Source: JBEEJL01 sp043744215
Lineage (GTDB): Bacteria; Pseudomonadota; Gammaproteobacteria; Burkholderiales; JBEEJL01
Direction of reading: 5' to 3'
NCBI GenBank assembly: GCA_043744215.1
Contig: JAYTVC010000083.1
Location: forward strand, 62,001 to 126,000
Length of the DNA stretch: 64,000 bases
Of this stretch, positions 8,852 through 17,551 are shown one piece after another. Within the stretch, counting starts at the first letter, position 1, and every line of letters begins with the position of its first letter. Position numbers and translations under genes: made by a program. Below the pieces are notes generated by a model. The model had not been told where the DNA came from, searched no databases, and saw nothing but the letters and a program-made list of their open reading frames with translations.

Positions 8852-8989
8852 GTGTTCAAACTTTTTTCGCAATTTGTACCGTTGCGCCAATCCGTTGTCG
8901 TCGGATTTGCGGTGGCAATTTCTCTGGCACTCGGTCACAACCCTCGCCACCGCCGCTTGCTGTCATACGGTCTTATCGTGTTGGAATAA
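8852..8989 (+). CDS. Possible 45-residue membrane peptide
   Basis: A short frame starting at GTG (8852) with AAGGAG eight bases before it. It encodes a 45-residue peptide with one hydrophobic stretch (VVVGFAVAISLALG) and a basic end. The good ribosome site is the main support. It could equally be the start of a decayed longer gene. The rest of 8730-9176 shows nothing I recognise. Confidence 0.3.
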   Translation: MFKLFSQFVPLRQSVVVGFAVAISLALGHNPRHRRLLSYGLIVLE

Positions 8990-9176
8990 ATGTAGTCGTT
9001 GTGTTCGCCAGTGGCGGCGTTTGCATGGATGCGCACGACGCTATGAAGATGCTTACCCATATTGCTGGCCAGGCCTTGAACTGAAAATAATTCATGGTGC
9101 CTCCGCAGTTTTTGTTGTTCTCAGACGATTAGCCGATCAACTTGGTTTAATTATTAGCGCGTCACGGCAGCAGGAC

Positions 9177-9190
9177 TTGATATGGATCAA
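9177..9190. promoter_or_regulatory. FNR box upstream of the small membrane protein
   Basis: TTGATATGGATCAA, a full FNR/Anr match, centred about 80 bases before the start at 9264. Confidence 0.8.
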
Positions 9191-9263
9191 TGATGCGCAA
9201 CAGCCCCTCACTCTGCTTTATTTGTAAGAGTTGAAACACGGCAAGCGAAGGGAGTTTGACAAA

Positions 9264-9692
9264 ATGAATGGCTGGCTCACACATTTTTACGCTTCACTGG
9301 ATTGGGCCAGCGTCGTGTTAGGCGCTGGCATTGCGATCATCGGCATGGCTGTTTCCGTTGCCGTGACGATTGTCGTGATGGTGCGTTTGCCGGCTGATTA
9401 TTTTCACGCTGATTATCGGGCAAGCAAGCAGGACGACAGCTCGGTATTGTCGCGCTGGTGCTGGCGTCTGACAAAAAACCTGATCGGCGCTTGTTTGGTG
9501 CTGATCGGCATGGTGCTTTCGCTGCCGGGCATTCCGGGCCAGGGTTTGCTCACGATCCTGCTCGGCGTGCTCATCATGGATTTTCCAGGCAAACGCAAGG
9601 TCGAGCGGCGGCTGGTTAATCAGCCTCTGGTGCTAAGCGCCATTAACCGCGTGCGTGCGCACTTCAAAAAACCCCCCCTGGTTTTGGACTAA
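9264..9692 (+). CDS. Conserved small inner-membrane protein
   Basis: A 142-residue protein with two long hydrophobic segments (about 16-42 and 76-103) separated by a charged loop. The second helix carries LSLPGIPGQGLLTILLG, resembling the PGPGW-type putative membrane protein family. The start at 9264 is supported by AAGGGAG; an in-frame TTG at 9231 is less likely. Function is unknown. The FNR box upstream places it with the low-oxygen genes. Confidence 0.75.
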   Translation: MNGWLTHFYASLDWASVVLGAGIAIIGMAVSVAVTIVVMVRLPADYFHADYRASKQDDSSVLSRWCWRLTKNLIGACLVLIGMVLSLPGIPGQGLLTILLGVLIMDFPGKRKVERRLVNQPLVLSAINRVRAHFKKPPLVLD

Positions 9693-9716
9693 CCCATTCT
9701 GATCCCCCTCTCCTTG

Positions 9717-9750
9717 TAGGAATTTTCCTAATAGCACGGCATTTTTCCTA
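9717..9750. promoter_or_regulatory. TTCCTA repeats before the receiver gene
   Basis: TAGGAA-TT-TTCCTA (9717-9730) is a short dyad, followed by another TTTTCCTA at 9743-9750. It lies about 100 bases before the lone receiver gene. It could be an operator or a weak terminator for the preceding gene. Confidence 0.25.
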
Positions 9751-9847
9751 CGCTGTAATTAAGCAATCGCCGACTGTTATTTTCGTTTGTGCAGACCATA
9801 CTGGTATCAAGCGAATCAGTTCACGCGACCGAGAATGGGGAAAAATC

Positions 9848-10222
9848 ATGAAAGTATATTTGGTGGAGGATTCCGAAATGGTGAGGCAACGGCTGGCAAA
9901 CATCGTGAACGATGGGCTGAACATGAGCGTCATCGGCGAGGCAGTCAGTCCGTGGCATGCCATCAGCGGCATTATGGATAGCAAGCCGGATGTGGTGGTA
10001 CTTGATATAGGGTTGGTCGGCGGCAGCGGCATGCATGTGTTACGCAAGTTGCATGCGTTGTCGCCCCATTTGCCGGTGATTGTGCTCACCAATTACTTCA
10101 GCCCGGAATTTAAACAAGCCTGTTTAAGCGAGGGAGCTCAATATTTTTTTGATAAAACCAATGAATTTGACCAGGTAAAACAAGCGTTGGAACAAATAGC
10201 GTCCTCTAATGCAATGCATTGA
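9848..10222 (+). CDS. Single-domain response regulator
   Basis: A 124-residue protein that is only a receiver domain: acidic residues E7-D8, phosphoacceptor D54 (VVLDIGL) and an LTN switch region, with no output domain. Such proteins act in phosphorelays or by binding partners. It lies between the kinase/NarL pair and the FNR gene and could draw phosphate from that kinase, but pairing is inferred only from position. The lysine normally in KP is within FDKTNE. Confidence 0.88.
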   Translation: MKVYLVEDSEMVRQRLANIVNDGLNMSVIGEAVSPWHAISGIMDSKPDVVVLDIGLVGGSGMHVLRKLHALSPHLPVIVLTNYFSPEFKQACLSEGAQYFFDKTNEFDQVKQALEQIASSNAMH

Positions 10223-10239
10223 TTATATTGAATTATTAT
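10212..10239 (+). promoter_or_regulatory. AT-rich element with IHF-like core (copy H)
   Basis: CAATGCATTGATT (10212-10224) reads on the opposite strand as a perfect WATCARNNNNTTR site, followed by TATATTGAATTATTA. It overlaps the end of the receiver gene and lies about 50 bases before the FNR start. Confidence 0.4.
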
Positions 10240-10275
10240 TAAGCTGATTTTGTGCTAACTGACAGGAGAAACATC

Positions 10276-11079
10276 ATGTTTACCCACGCCCCTCAACCCC
10301 CCGCCCGTTCTGTTAATCACACCGTTCAAGTGCTGCGTTCACGCGACCAGAGCGATATTGATAATGCAAAATTTTCCCAAGCCCCCAACGCTTGTTCCAA
10401 TTGCAGCATGCGGACACTTTGTCTGCCGCAGGGATTATCAGCGCGCGAAATCGAACAAGTCGATGCGCTGACCTACACGCACAAACGTATCAGCCGCGGC
10501 GAATCGCTGTATCGCAGCCGCGACAAATTTGAATCGCTGTATGCCATCCGCAGCGGCTTTTTCAAAACCAGCGTGCTATCGGAAGACGGTCGCGAGCAGG
10601 TCACCGGCTTTCATATGGCGGGCGATATGCTGGGGCTGGAAGGCATCGGCAACGGCGAGCACGGCAGCGATGCCATCGCTATCGAAGACGCGGAAGTGTG
10701 CATCATTCCGTTCCACCAATACGAACGCCTGAGCCGCAGCATCGAGCCACTACAACACCATTTGCACCAAGTGATGAGCCGCGAAATCACACGCGATTAC
10801 AGCATGATGCTGCTACTTGGCACCATGCGGGCGGAAGAGCGGCTGGCGAGTTTTCTGCTCAACCTGTCGGAGCGGTTTACCCAGCGCGGTTATTCGCCGC
10901 GCGAATTTATTTTGCGCATGACGCGCGACGAGATCGGCAGCTTTCTTGGCCTCAAGCTCGAAACAGTGAGCCGCATGTTCTCGCGCTTCCATGACGAGGG
11001 CCTTATCAACACCCAGCAAAAACACATCAGCATTCTTGATGTGGAAGGATTGAAACATGTGATCGGGCGGTGCGACTGA
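10276..11079 (+). CDS. fnr: FNR/Anr oxygen-responsive transcription regulator
   Basis: A 267-residue CRP/FNR-family activator. The N-terminal cysteines C40, C43 and C49 (CX2CX5C) and C142 match the four ligands of the oxygen-labile [4Fe-4S] cluster of E. coli FNR. A cyclic-nucleotide-like beta-barrel and dimer helix follow. The recognition helix ETVSRMFSRF holds E229, S232 and R233, the residues that read TTGAT half-sites. The start at 10276 follows AGGAG. Without oxygen it should dimerise and bind TTGATNNNNATCAA; fifteen such boxes lie in this window, so it is the likely master regulator of the island. Whether to call it fnr or anr is a naming choice. Confidence 0.95.
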   Translation: MFTHAPQPPARSVNHTVQVLRSRDQSDIDNAKFSQAPNACSNCSMRTLCLPQGLSAREIEQVDALTYTHKRISRGESLYRSRDKFESLYAIRSGFFKTSVLSEDGREQVTGFHMAGDMLGLEGIGNGEHGSDAIAIEDAEVCIIPFHQYERLSRSIEPLQHHLHQVMSREITRDYSMMLLLGTMRAEERLASFLLNLSERFTQRGYSPREFILRMTRDEIGSFLGLKLETVSRMFSRFHDEGLINTQQKHISILDVEGLKHVIGRCD

Positions 11080-11262
11080 CGATAAATGCTCCACAGGCGG
11101 CGCGTAACGCGTGGGCAATAGCGCTGGGTGTCGACCGGCTTTGGGCAGTGCCAACTGATCCGAATGAAAAAATGATTCACTCGCCGGTAGATAAAACCGT
11201 CGCGATCACAGGGGAAAAATTCACCAGGGGCAAAACGGCTGCTGGTAAAGGAGATTAGGTTT

Positions 11263-11567
11263 ATGGAGCTGCGCGCTATTGCCCTGATTCTGTTCGCGTC
11301 GATTTATGGGACGGCACTCCCCACACCGGCATTGGCGGATGACGTACAACGGGGGCAGGTGTTGTATGAAGGCCATTGCCTTACCTGCCAGGCACTGCCG
11401 TTCATCAGCGGGAAAAACGCATCGTAAAAGACTGGAGCGGGCTGAAAATGGAAGTCACGCGTTGGCAAAGTGTCCTCACACTGAAGTGGAAAAGTACGGA
11501 GATCCAAGATGTCTCGTCGTACCTCAACGAACTCTACTACCGCTTCCCGCGCGACCAAGCCAGTTAG
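11263..11567 (+). pseudogene. Cytochrome c gene frameshifted inside its haem motif
   Basis: A signal peptide (first 25 residues, ending PALADD) is followed by the start of a class I cytochrome c. The haem motif reads C-L-T-C-Q and the frame then hits a stop near 11427. If one base is restored after 11390, the motif becomes CLTCH-G-T-A and the frame runs on through VKDWSGLKMEVTRWQ to a typical C-terminal helix and a stop at 11567. So a one-base deletion in the haem-ligand histidine codon has broken a roughly 102-residue periplasmic cytochrome (or there is a sequencing error). AAAGGAG precedes the start. A truncated ABC ATPase follows 11 bases later. Confidence 0.75.
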
Positions 11568-11578
11568 CGGAAACCGCC

Positions 11579-12100
11579 ATGCAGCGCGAACGCCAACCGG
11601 TATTTATCGCGCGCCAGATGAGCAAGATTTACCGCATGGGGGAAGTGGAAGTGCAGGCTCTGCGCGCGGTGGATCTGGATATTTACGAGGGAGAATTCGT
11701 CGTGCTGTTGGGCCCCTCAGGCAGCGGTAAATCGACGCTGCTCAATATCCTCGGCGGGCTCGACACGCCCACCAGCGGGGAAACTTTTTGGCGCGATCAT
11801 GACCTCGCAAAGGCCGACGAAGCCGAGCTCACCAATTACCGGCGTGAACATGTGGGTTTCGTGTTCCAGTTTTACAACCTGATTCCCAGTCTCACCGTGC
11901 GCGAAAACGTGGCGCTGGTGACCGACATTTCGCCCAAGCCGATGGAAACCGACCAGGCCATAGACATGGTTGGCCTTATGCCGCGCGCCGATCATTTCCC
12001 CTCGCAATTGTCTGGCGGCGAACAGCAGCGCGTCGCCATAGCGCGCGCCATCGCCAAAAACCCTGACGTGTTGTTGTGCGACAAACCGACAGACCCATAG
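11579..12100 (+). pseudogene. ABC exporter ATPase (LolD/MacB type), truncated after Walker B
   Basis: About 173 residues of an ATPase of the LolD/MacB/FtsE type: Walker A GPSGSGKST, Q-loop FQFYNL, signature LSGGEQQR and the start of Walker B (DVLLCDKPTDP). The expected D-E-P-T-G-A-L-D is corrupted to D-K-P-T-D-P and stops at once, so the catalytic Glu, D-loop and H-loop are missing. The break coincides with the end of an equally truncated VOC gene on the other strand, marking a deletion or recombination joint near 12100. Not functional as read. Confidence 0.85.
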
Positions 12101-12293
12101 CACGCGCCGCCTCGGGGATGGCCATCAGGCCGCCGACCATGGTCGGCCCCATGGATAAGATAGTATATGACTGACCGGGCATACCGGAATCTTTGGCGTC
12201 CCAGCCGATCACGCTACGATAAAAAATTTCAGCGGCCTTGGTGTCGGTGGTCATCAATTCATACCAGCCAAATTTTGCAGGGTTAACAGGCAT
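12101..12293 (-). pseudogene. VOC/glyoxalase-family protein, 3' truncated
   Basis: The first 60-odd residues of a vicinal-oxygen-chelate protein (glyoxalase/bleomycin resistance type): KFGWYELMTTD, then FYRSVIGWDAKD and GGLMAIPEAARAMG. The start at 12293 follows GGAGG. After ARAMG the frame runs into the antisense of the broken ABC ATPase and encodes unrelated Arg-rich residues. Full proteins are about 120 residues per domain or twice that, so at least half is lost. Confidence 0.8.
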
Positions 12294-12343
12294 TTTCATT
12301 TCCTCCGTTAGTTGAGTTTCGATAAAAGCGTCGCTCCAGCCTT

Positions 12344-13567
12344 TCATTCATGGCGCAACGCCTCCACCGGCCGCAGGTTTGCTGCGCGGTGCGCCGGATA
12401 GAATCCGAAAAATATTCCCGTGGTGGCGGCAACGCCGAAGGCGAGCAGCATGGCGGAAACGTTAAGTTGAACTTCCATGTTGAGCATGCTGGAAACGAGC
12501 AATGCACCCGCCGCGCCAAGGGCGACGCCGAGCAGTCCGCCGACGACGCAGATCATCAATGCCTCGATCAGAAACTGGAGCAGGATGTCGCGTTTGCGTG
12601 CGCCGATGGCCAGGCGTATGCCGATTTCGCGCGTGCGCTCGGTGACGGAGACCAGCATGATGTTCATGATGCCGATACCGCCGACGACGAGGGAGATGGA
12701 ACCGATGGCGCCGAGCATGAGCGACAACGCGCGCGCGGTGCCGCTGGCGGCTTCGGCCACGGCGGTGAGATTGCGCACGCTGAAGTCGTCTTCTGCGCCG
12801 GGCTGGATGCGATGGCGCTGGCGCAATAGCTGGGTGATTTCCGCCTCGGCTTCGCTCATCCTGTCAGCAGTTTGGGCTTGTATGGAAATGAAACGCACAG
12901 TACCGGGGAAACGGTTGCCGAACAATTTGTTTTGCGCGGTGGTAATAGGCACCAGGATGGTGTCGTCCTGATCGCGGCCATCGAGGCTCTGGCCTTTTGC
13001 TTGCAACACGCCGACGACGGTGAACGGATTATTCTTGATGCGAATAGTCTTGCCGATGGGCGACTCGTCGCCGAACAGATTGGTGACCACGGTTTTGCCC
13101 AGCACCGCCGCGCGGCTCTGCGCACGGATATCTGCGTCGGTGAAAATTTCGCCTTCTTCGATCTCCCATTCACGCACAGCAAAAAATTCCGGCGTGACGC
13201 CCATGATGGAAGTCCCCCAGTTGTTGACGCCGTAAACGGCCTGCGCGTTGCCGGGAAAACTCGGCGCCATGTATTTGACGGAGGCCAGCTTGGCCATGGC
13301 TTCGCCGTCGGCCATGGTGAGCGTGGGCGTGGAACCGGCCCCCATGCGTAGCCCACCTGCCGATGTGCTACCGGACATCACCACCAGCATATTGCTGCCC
13401 ATCGACGCGACGGAGCGGTTGACGCTCGACTGCGCACCCTGCCCAACCGCCAACATCAACACTACGGCGAGCACGCCGATGATCATGCCGAGCATGGTGA
13501 GTGCCGTGCGCAGGCGGTTGATGCCAAGGGCACGGAAGGCTTCAGCGAAGGTGGCGAGAAAGTTCAT
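12344..13567 (-). CDS. MacB/FtsX-family ABC exporter permease
   Basis: A 407-residue permease with an N-terminal transmembrane helix (about 18-45), a long periplasmic MacB-type domain (about 50-250) and three C-terminal helices (about 283-395) with the FtsX signature ERTREIGIRLAIGARKRDIL. It pairs with the separate ATPase encoded just upstream (4-base overlap) and the periplasmic adaptor before that. Such tripartite exporters use mechanotransmission to expel peptides, lipids or small molecules across the envelope; no outer-membrane TolC partner is present here. Substrate unknown. Confidence 0.92.
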   Translation of the reverse strand: MNFLATFAEAFRALGINRLRTALTMLGMIIGVLAVVLMLAVGQGAQSSVNRSVASMGSNMLVVMSGSTSAGGLRMGAGSTPTLTMADGEAMAKLASVKYMAPSFPGNAQAVYGVNNWGTSIMGVTPEFFAVREWEIEEGEIFTDADIRAQSRAAVLGKTVVTNLFGDESPIGKTIRIKNNPFTVVGVLQAKGQSLDGRDQDDTILVPITTAQNKLFGNRFPGTVRFISIQAQTADRMSEAEAEITQLLRQRHRIQPGAEDDFSVRNLTAVAEAASGTARALSLMLGAIGSISLVVGGIGIMNIMLVSVTERTREIGIRLAIGARKRDILLQFLIEALMICVVGGLLGVALGAAGALLVSSMLNMEVQLNVSAMLLAFGVAATTGIFFGFYPAHRAANLRPVEALRHE

Positions 13568-14268
13568 GTCGCGGCAACTCCACCGTCATGCACCACCCGC
13601 CCATCCTTGAAACGGATCAACCGTTTTGCATAGGCGGCGATGTCGGGCTCGTGAGTAACCAGCACGATGGTCATGCCGGATTCGTGATTGAGTTGGGTGA
13701 ACACATTCATAATATCCATGCTGGTTTGAGTGTCGAGATTGCCGGTGGGTTCATCGGCCAAAATCAATTCAGGATCATTAACCAGCGCGCGTGCAATGGC
13801 GACGCGTTGTTGCTGGCCACCCGACAGACGGTTCGGCAATGAATAGATATATTTTTCCAAGCCGGTTTTTTTCAGCGCATAGGCCGCGCGTTTTTTGCGT
13901 TCAATGGCACTGATGCCACCATACAGCAGGGGTAAGGCAACATTATCTAAGGCACTGATTCTTTTGAGTAAATTGAACCCCTGAAACACGAAGCCAAAAA
14001 ATTTGTTGCGCACATGGGCGAGTTCGTCATCGCTTAAGCGCGCGACGTTTTTTCCATTGAGATAATAGTTGCCCGCCGTCGGCGTATCGAGGCAGCCGAG
14101 AATATTCATGAAGGTGGATTTGCCCGAACCCGACGGGCCCATCACCGCGACAAACTCACCGCGAGAGATTTCCAGTGTGACATCGCGCAGCGCCGGCGGC
14201 GTATCAGGCGCAGCGGACTCGTATTGTTTGGTGAGGCCTTCGACGCGGATGAGCGGCGCATCATCCAT
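13564..14268 (-). CDS. MacB/LolD-type ABC exporter ATPase
   Basis: A 234-residue ATPase: Walker A GPSGSGKST (about 41-49), Q-loop FQGFNL, signature LSGGQQQRVAIARAL, Walker B LILADEPTGNLD and H-loop VLVTHEPD, all intact. Its start shares a base with the adaptor's stop codon (TAATG), and its end overlaps the permease start by four bases, showing tight translational coupling. ATPase and permease are separate genes rather than fused as in E. coli MacB. Confidence 0.93.
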   Translation of the reverse strand: MDDAPLIRVEGLTKQYESAAPDTPPALRDVTLEISRGEFVAVMGPSGSGKSTFMNILGCLDTPTAGNYYLNGKNVARLSDDELAHVRNKFFGFVFQGFNLLKRISALDNVALPLLYGGISAIERKKRAAYALKKTGLEKYIYSLPNRLSGGQQQRVAIARALVNDPELILADEPTGNLDTQTSMDIMNVFTQLNHESGMTIVLVTHEPDIAAYAKRLIRFKDGRVVHDGGVAAT

Positions 14269-15419
14269 TACATCGCGCGAAGGCGGAAGCCGCCGGCCTT
14301 ATCGTCTTTAGCATTCAACTCGCGCGTGACAAGCTGATCGCCTTCCTTGATGTCACCCTCCACTGCTTCGGTGAAATTGCTGTCGTTAATGCCGGTTTTG
14401 ATGGTGACGGCTTGCGGCACGAGGCCGTTGAGCTTATACACTTTGACACCCGCTTCGCGCTTGATTCTGGTATTAGTTTCGCCAGCGGGATCCTTCGGCC
14501 GGTAACGCAATGCGGCGTTGGGCACGCGCAAAACGTTGTCGCGTTTGTTGGCCGTGATGGACACGCGCGCCGTCATGCCGGGCATGAGCAGGCCATCGGC
14601 ATTGTCTGCCGCCACCACCACGTTGTAACTCACCACGTTTTGCTGAATGCTCGGGTTGAGGCGCACCTGTTTCACAGAGCCGCGGAACTGGCGGTCGGCA
14701 AACGCATCGACACTGAAGCGCACCGGCAGCCCCACATGCACGGCGCCGATATCCGCTTCGGCGAGGCTGGTATCGATTTGCATTTCCTTCAGGTCTTGCG
14801 CGATCTGGAAAATGGTTGGCGTCTGAAAGCTTGCTGCGACCGTGGTGCCCACATCCACATTGCGCGCGACCACCACGCCAGAAATGGGCGAACGGATCAC
14901 CGTATAGCGCAAATTGGTTTTGTCTTTTTCCAGTTGCGCCCGCGCGACGTTCACCTGCGCCTTCGCGGTTTCAAGTGTCTGTGTCGCCTGATCCAGCTCC
15001 TGCGGCGCGATGAAACCCTGGCTGACCAGATTGCGCGTGCGCGCTTCCTTGGTTTGCGCCAACGTGAGCGAGGCAAGCGCACTGTTGACATTGGCTTCCG
15101 ACTGCTTGAGTTGCGCGTTGAACAACGCCGGATCGAGCTCGGCCAACACCTGGCCCGCGGTGACGCGCGAATTGAAATCTGCATGCAGCTTTAGAATGGT
15201 GCCGGAAACCTGGGTGCCCACGTTCACCAACACCACCGGGTTCAGCGTACCGTTGGCCGTGAGCACCTGCACCACGTCGCCCCGATCAACGGTTTCGGTT
15301 TTGTAGTTTTGCGCGACACTGCTTGGCCCGCGCTGCGTCCAGAAATATCCGCCGGCACCAAGCAAGAACAATAGCGCGAGCAGCCAAATATACTTGGCTT
15401 GAAACCGGCGTATTGCCAT
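14268..15419 (-). CDS. MacA-like periplasmic adaptor (HlyD family)
   Basis: A 383-residue membrane-fusion protein with an N-terminal anchor helix (about 11-27), a lipoyl/barrel-sandwich segment split around a long coiled-coil hairpin (about 95-170), a beta-barrel and a membrane-proximal domain. It matches MacA, which bridges a MacB permease to an outer-membrane channel. It is first in the adaptor-ATPase-permease cluster. It begins 54 bases after a small membrane gene of the nor cluster on the same strand, so it could be co-transcribed with norCB. The start at 15419 (AAGGAC upstream) is preferred over one two codons earlier. Confidence 0.88.
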   Translation of the reverse strand: MAIRRFQAKYIWLLALLFLLGAGGYFWTQRGPSSVAQNYKTETVDRGDVVQVLTANGTLNPVVLVNVGTQVSGTILKLHADFNSRVTAGQVLAELDPALFNAQLKQSEANVNSALASLTLAQTKEARTRNLVSQGFIAPQELDQATQTLETAKAQVNVARAQLEKDKTNLRYTVIRSPISGVVVARNVDVGTTVAASFQTPTIFQIAQDLKEMQIDTSLAEADIGAVHVGLPVRFSVDAFADRQFRGSVKQVRLNPSIQQNVVSYNVVVAADNADGLLMPGMTARVSITANKRDNVLRVPNAALRYRPKDPAGETNTRIKREAGVKVYKLNGLVPQAVTIKTGINDSNFTEAVEGDIKEGDQLVTRELNAKDDKAGGFRLRAM

Positions 15420-15473
15420 TGGCAAGTCCTTATTTGTTGCAGAAAATCGCGACGCCGGCTTGACGAAGTTTGT

Positions 15474-15827
15474 TTAGCCTGCGATCGCCCGTTTTGTCTC
15501 GCGCAATGCAAGCGGCCTATACAGCGCCGCCCACAGCGCGAACACGGCCACCAGCATGCCCACCCAAAACACGCCCCAGAACATCAGCAACTCCGCCGCC
15601 ATGCCGCCCCACTGCAAGCCCGCCAGCAGAAACAGCACAATGGCCAGCGCACAGTCGGTCGTGTTTTGCCATTTATGATGATCGGTGGCGAGTGCCCAGA
15701 ACGACAGCACGAAGATCACGACGGCCACCAATGTCAGTGCCATGGGATGCGCCAAACCGGTGGGTGCCAGCACGGCCGTATAAACCAGTGCGATGCCGAT
15801 CAGCGTATTGAGAATATTCGGGATCAT
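15474..15827 (-). CDS. Small membrane protein of the nor cluster
   Basis: A 117-residue protein with about four hydrophobic segments (near 5-25, 28-48, 55-80 and 83-105) and a charged tail. It resembles SPW-repeat-type membrane proteins in spacing, but I do not assign a family firmly. Its start overlaps the preceding 101-residue gene by four bases, so both belong to the norCB operon. It may assist assembly or membrane insertion of NO reductase; that is inference from position. Confidence 0.7.
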   Translation of the reverse strand: MIPNILNTLIGIALVYTAVLAPTGLAHPMALTLVAVVIFVLSFWALATDHHKWQNTTDCALAIVLFLLAGLQWGGMAAELLMFWGVFWVGMLVAVFALWAALYRPLALRETKRAIAG

Positions 15828-16129
15828 GATATTTTTTCCTCAGGTAGGGTTTCATGGCTCAGTTGCAGTAAGTGCCAGGTTGCGGGCGGGATGATCCAAT
15901 AGGCCATACAGCTTGCGACAACAAAAACCTTCCACCACAACGTGAGCGGTGCATACCAAACAATTGCCAGCGTCACTACCCATTGCGCAACATAGCAGCC
16001 ATAGGCCCAGCGCACGATGGTGGATTTGCCGCGCAGATGGCCCAGCGCGTAAAGCAAACCGTAGGCACCCGCCAACAACACGAACAGGCCGAGCAGCGCA
16101 CTGGTGATCAGGAGTTGATTTGGGCTCAT
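15824..16129 (-). CDS. Small membrane protein directly after norB
   Basis: A 101-residue protein with about three hydrophobic helices (near 7-28, 40-60 and 65-90) rich in Trp and Tyr. It begins seven bases after norB and overlaps the next small gene. I do not recognise the family. Position suggests a role in the NO reductase complex or its maturation, possibly compensating for the absence of norQ and norD nearby. Confidence 0.7.
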   Translation of the reverse strand: MSPNQLLITSALLGLFVLLAGAYGLLYALGHLRGKSTIVRWAYGCYVAQWVVTLAIVWYAPLTLWWKVFVVASCMAYWIIPPATWHLLQLSHETLPEEKIS

Positions 16130-16135
16130 AACATT

Positions 16136-17539
16136 TCACGCGTGCCTGATTTTTTTCATTTCAATGCCCTGACCGGCTTTTTGTTTTCCCAGCGTCAACA
16201 TATCGACCATCAACATCACGTAGCCCAGCGCAAACACCACACCAAAGCCGAGCCGTACTGCCATACCCTGCAAAAACCACGGATTACTTTGCCCCTGGAT
16301 AAACGCCTCCAATGTGGAGCCGCCGATGGCCCGCTCGTAAAACGCCTGCGCCATACCGGACACCAGTAACGCACCAACCATGCCGACCATGCCGATATTG
16401 AGCAGCGCAAAACTCCACTTCCACCTACTGCCGTTCATCTCTGTTGCCTCACGCGCTTTTTGCAGCGCGATGTAAATCACCGCGACGATGCCGCAGGCAT
16501 ATGCACCCCAGAAGGCGAAGTGGCCGTGGGACACCGTCCACTGTGTGCCGTGTGAGAAAAGGTTAATTTGCGGCAACGTCATCATGAAACCCCAAATGCC
16601 GCCGCCGATAAAATTACCGAAAGCTTCCGCCATCACCCAGAAAAACGCCGGCTTGTTCGTTGTCTTCATATTGTGCGTGCCAGCGTCATACACCGAGTGC
16701 ACTACCATGCCGAGCAGTGGCAGCGGCTCCAACGCAGAGAAAAAGCCGCCGATGCCGAGCCAGTATTGCGGTGTGCCAATCCAGAAATAATGATGGCCCA
16801 AGCCGAGGATGCCGGTGCCCAGCACCAACGCCACTTCGATGTACAGCCACATTTCCACAATGCGCCGCTGTGTGCCGAGCAACTGCATCAGCGCCAGGGC
16901 CATGATGCAACCGATCAGCACTTCCCACGTCGCTTCGACCCACATGTGCACCAGCCACCACCACCAATACAGGTCTTCCGACATATTGGTCATGGCGGGA
17001 AACGCGATGAGATACAGGCCGAACAGCGGCACCAGATCCACCATCAGCACCGCCATGATGCCGGTGATTTTTTTCGCCTTGATGGCCGTGGCGATAATGT
17101 TGTAGGCGAACACCGCCACCACCAGCACAATGCCGATGGCCGCCCAACGCGGCGCTTCGACGTACTTGCGCCCCTGGTTGATGAACCACAAGCTGAATTC
17201 GTTGCTGCTGCCGTATTGCACGAAAATGAATACGCCCGCCACCACCAGCACCGCCGCGACGAAAATATAAAACATAATCTCCGCCAGCTTGATGCCTTCG
17301 GTTTCCCGCTCCATTTCGCTCGGCAGAAACCAGTAAATCGAACCCATGAAACCCATCAGCAGCCAGATGATCATGGTGTCGATGTGCAAGATTTTGGCGA
17401 TATGAAAATCCAGAATGTTGAACATGAATTCCGGCTTAAGGTAATACACGCTGGACATCAGGCCGGCCAGCACCATTACGCCGAACAGCCCCATGGCGGC
17501 GGTAAAATATTTGAGAGCCAGTTTTTGCGAGGCAAACAT
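16136..17539 (-). CDS. norB: Nitric oxide reductase large subunit NorB
   Basis: A 467-residue membrane protein with about 12 helices, the catalytic subunit of cytochrome-c-dependent NO reductase (2 NO to N2O). Seen: the haem and FeB histidines in HMWVEATWE, GHHYFWIG and HGHFAFWGAY, and the conserved glutamates of VEATWE and of SALEPLPL. Length fits cNor; there is no N-terminal quinol-oxidase extension as in qNor. norC lies 12 bases upstream and two small membrane genes follow. norQ and norD, usually needed for activation, are not in the window. An FNR box precedes norC. Confidence 0.97.
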   Translation of the reverse strand: MFASQKLALKYFTAAMGLFGVMVLAGLMSSVYYLKPEFMFNILDFHIAKILHIDTMIIWLLMGFMGSIYWFLPSEMERETEGIKLAEIMFYIFVAAVLVVAGVFIFVQYGSSNEFSLWFINQGRKYVEAPRWAAIGIVLVVAVFAYNIIATAIKAKKITGIMAVLMVDLVPLFGLYLIAFPAMTNMSEDLYWWWWLVHMWVEATWEVLIGCIMALALMQLLGTQRRIVEMWLYIEVALVLGTGILGLGHHYFWIGTPQYWLGIGGFFSALEPLPLLGMVVHSVYDAGTHNMKTTNKPAFFWVMAEAFGNFIGGGIWGFMMTLPQINLFSHGTQWTVSHGHFAFWGAYACGIVAVIYIALQKAREATEMNGSRWKWSFALLNIGMVGMVGALLVSGMAQAFYERAIGGSTLEAFIQGQSNPWFLQGMAVRLGFGVVFALGYVMLMVDMLTLGKQKAGQGIEMKKIRHA

Positions 17540-17551
17540 GATGATCCCTCC

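Noticed and set aside
8757..9227. 156-codon frame between the response regulator and the small membrane protein
   Set aside because: Cys/Arg-rich, no ribosome site, no recognisable pattern, and it includes the FNR box at 9177.
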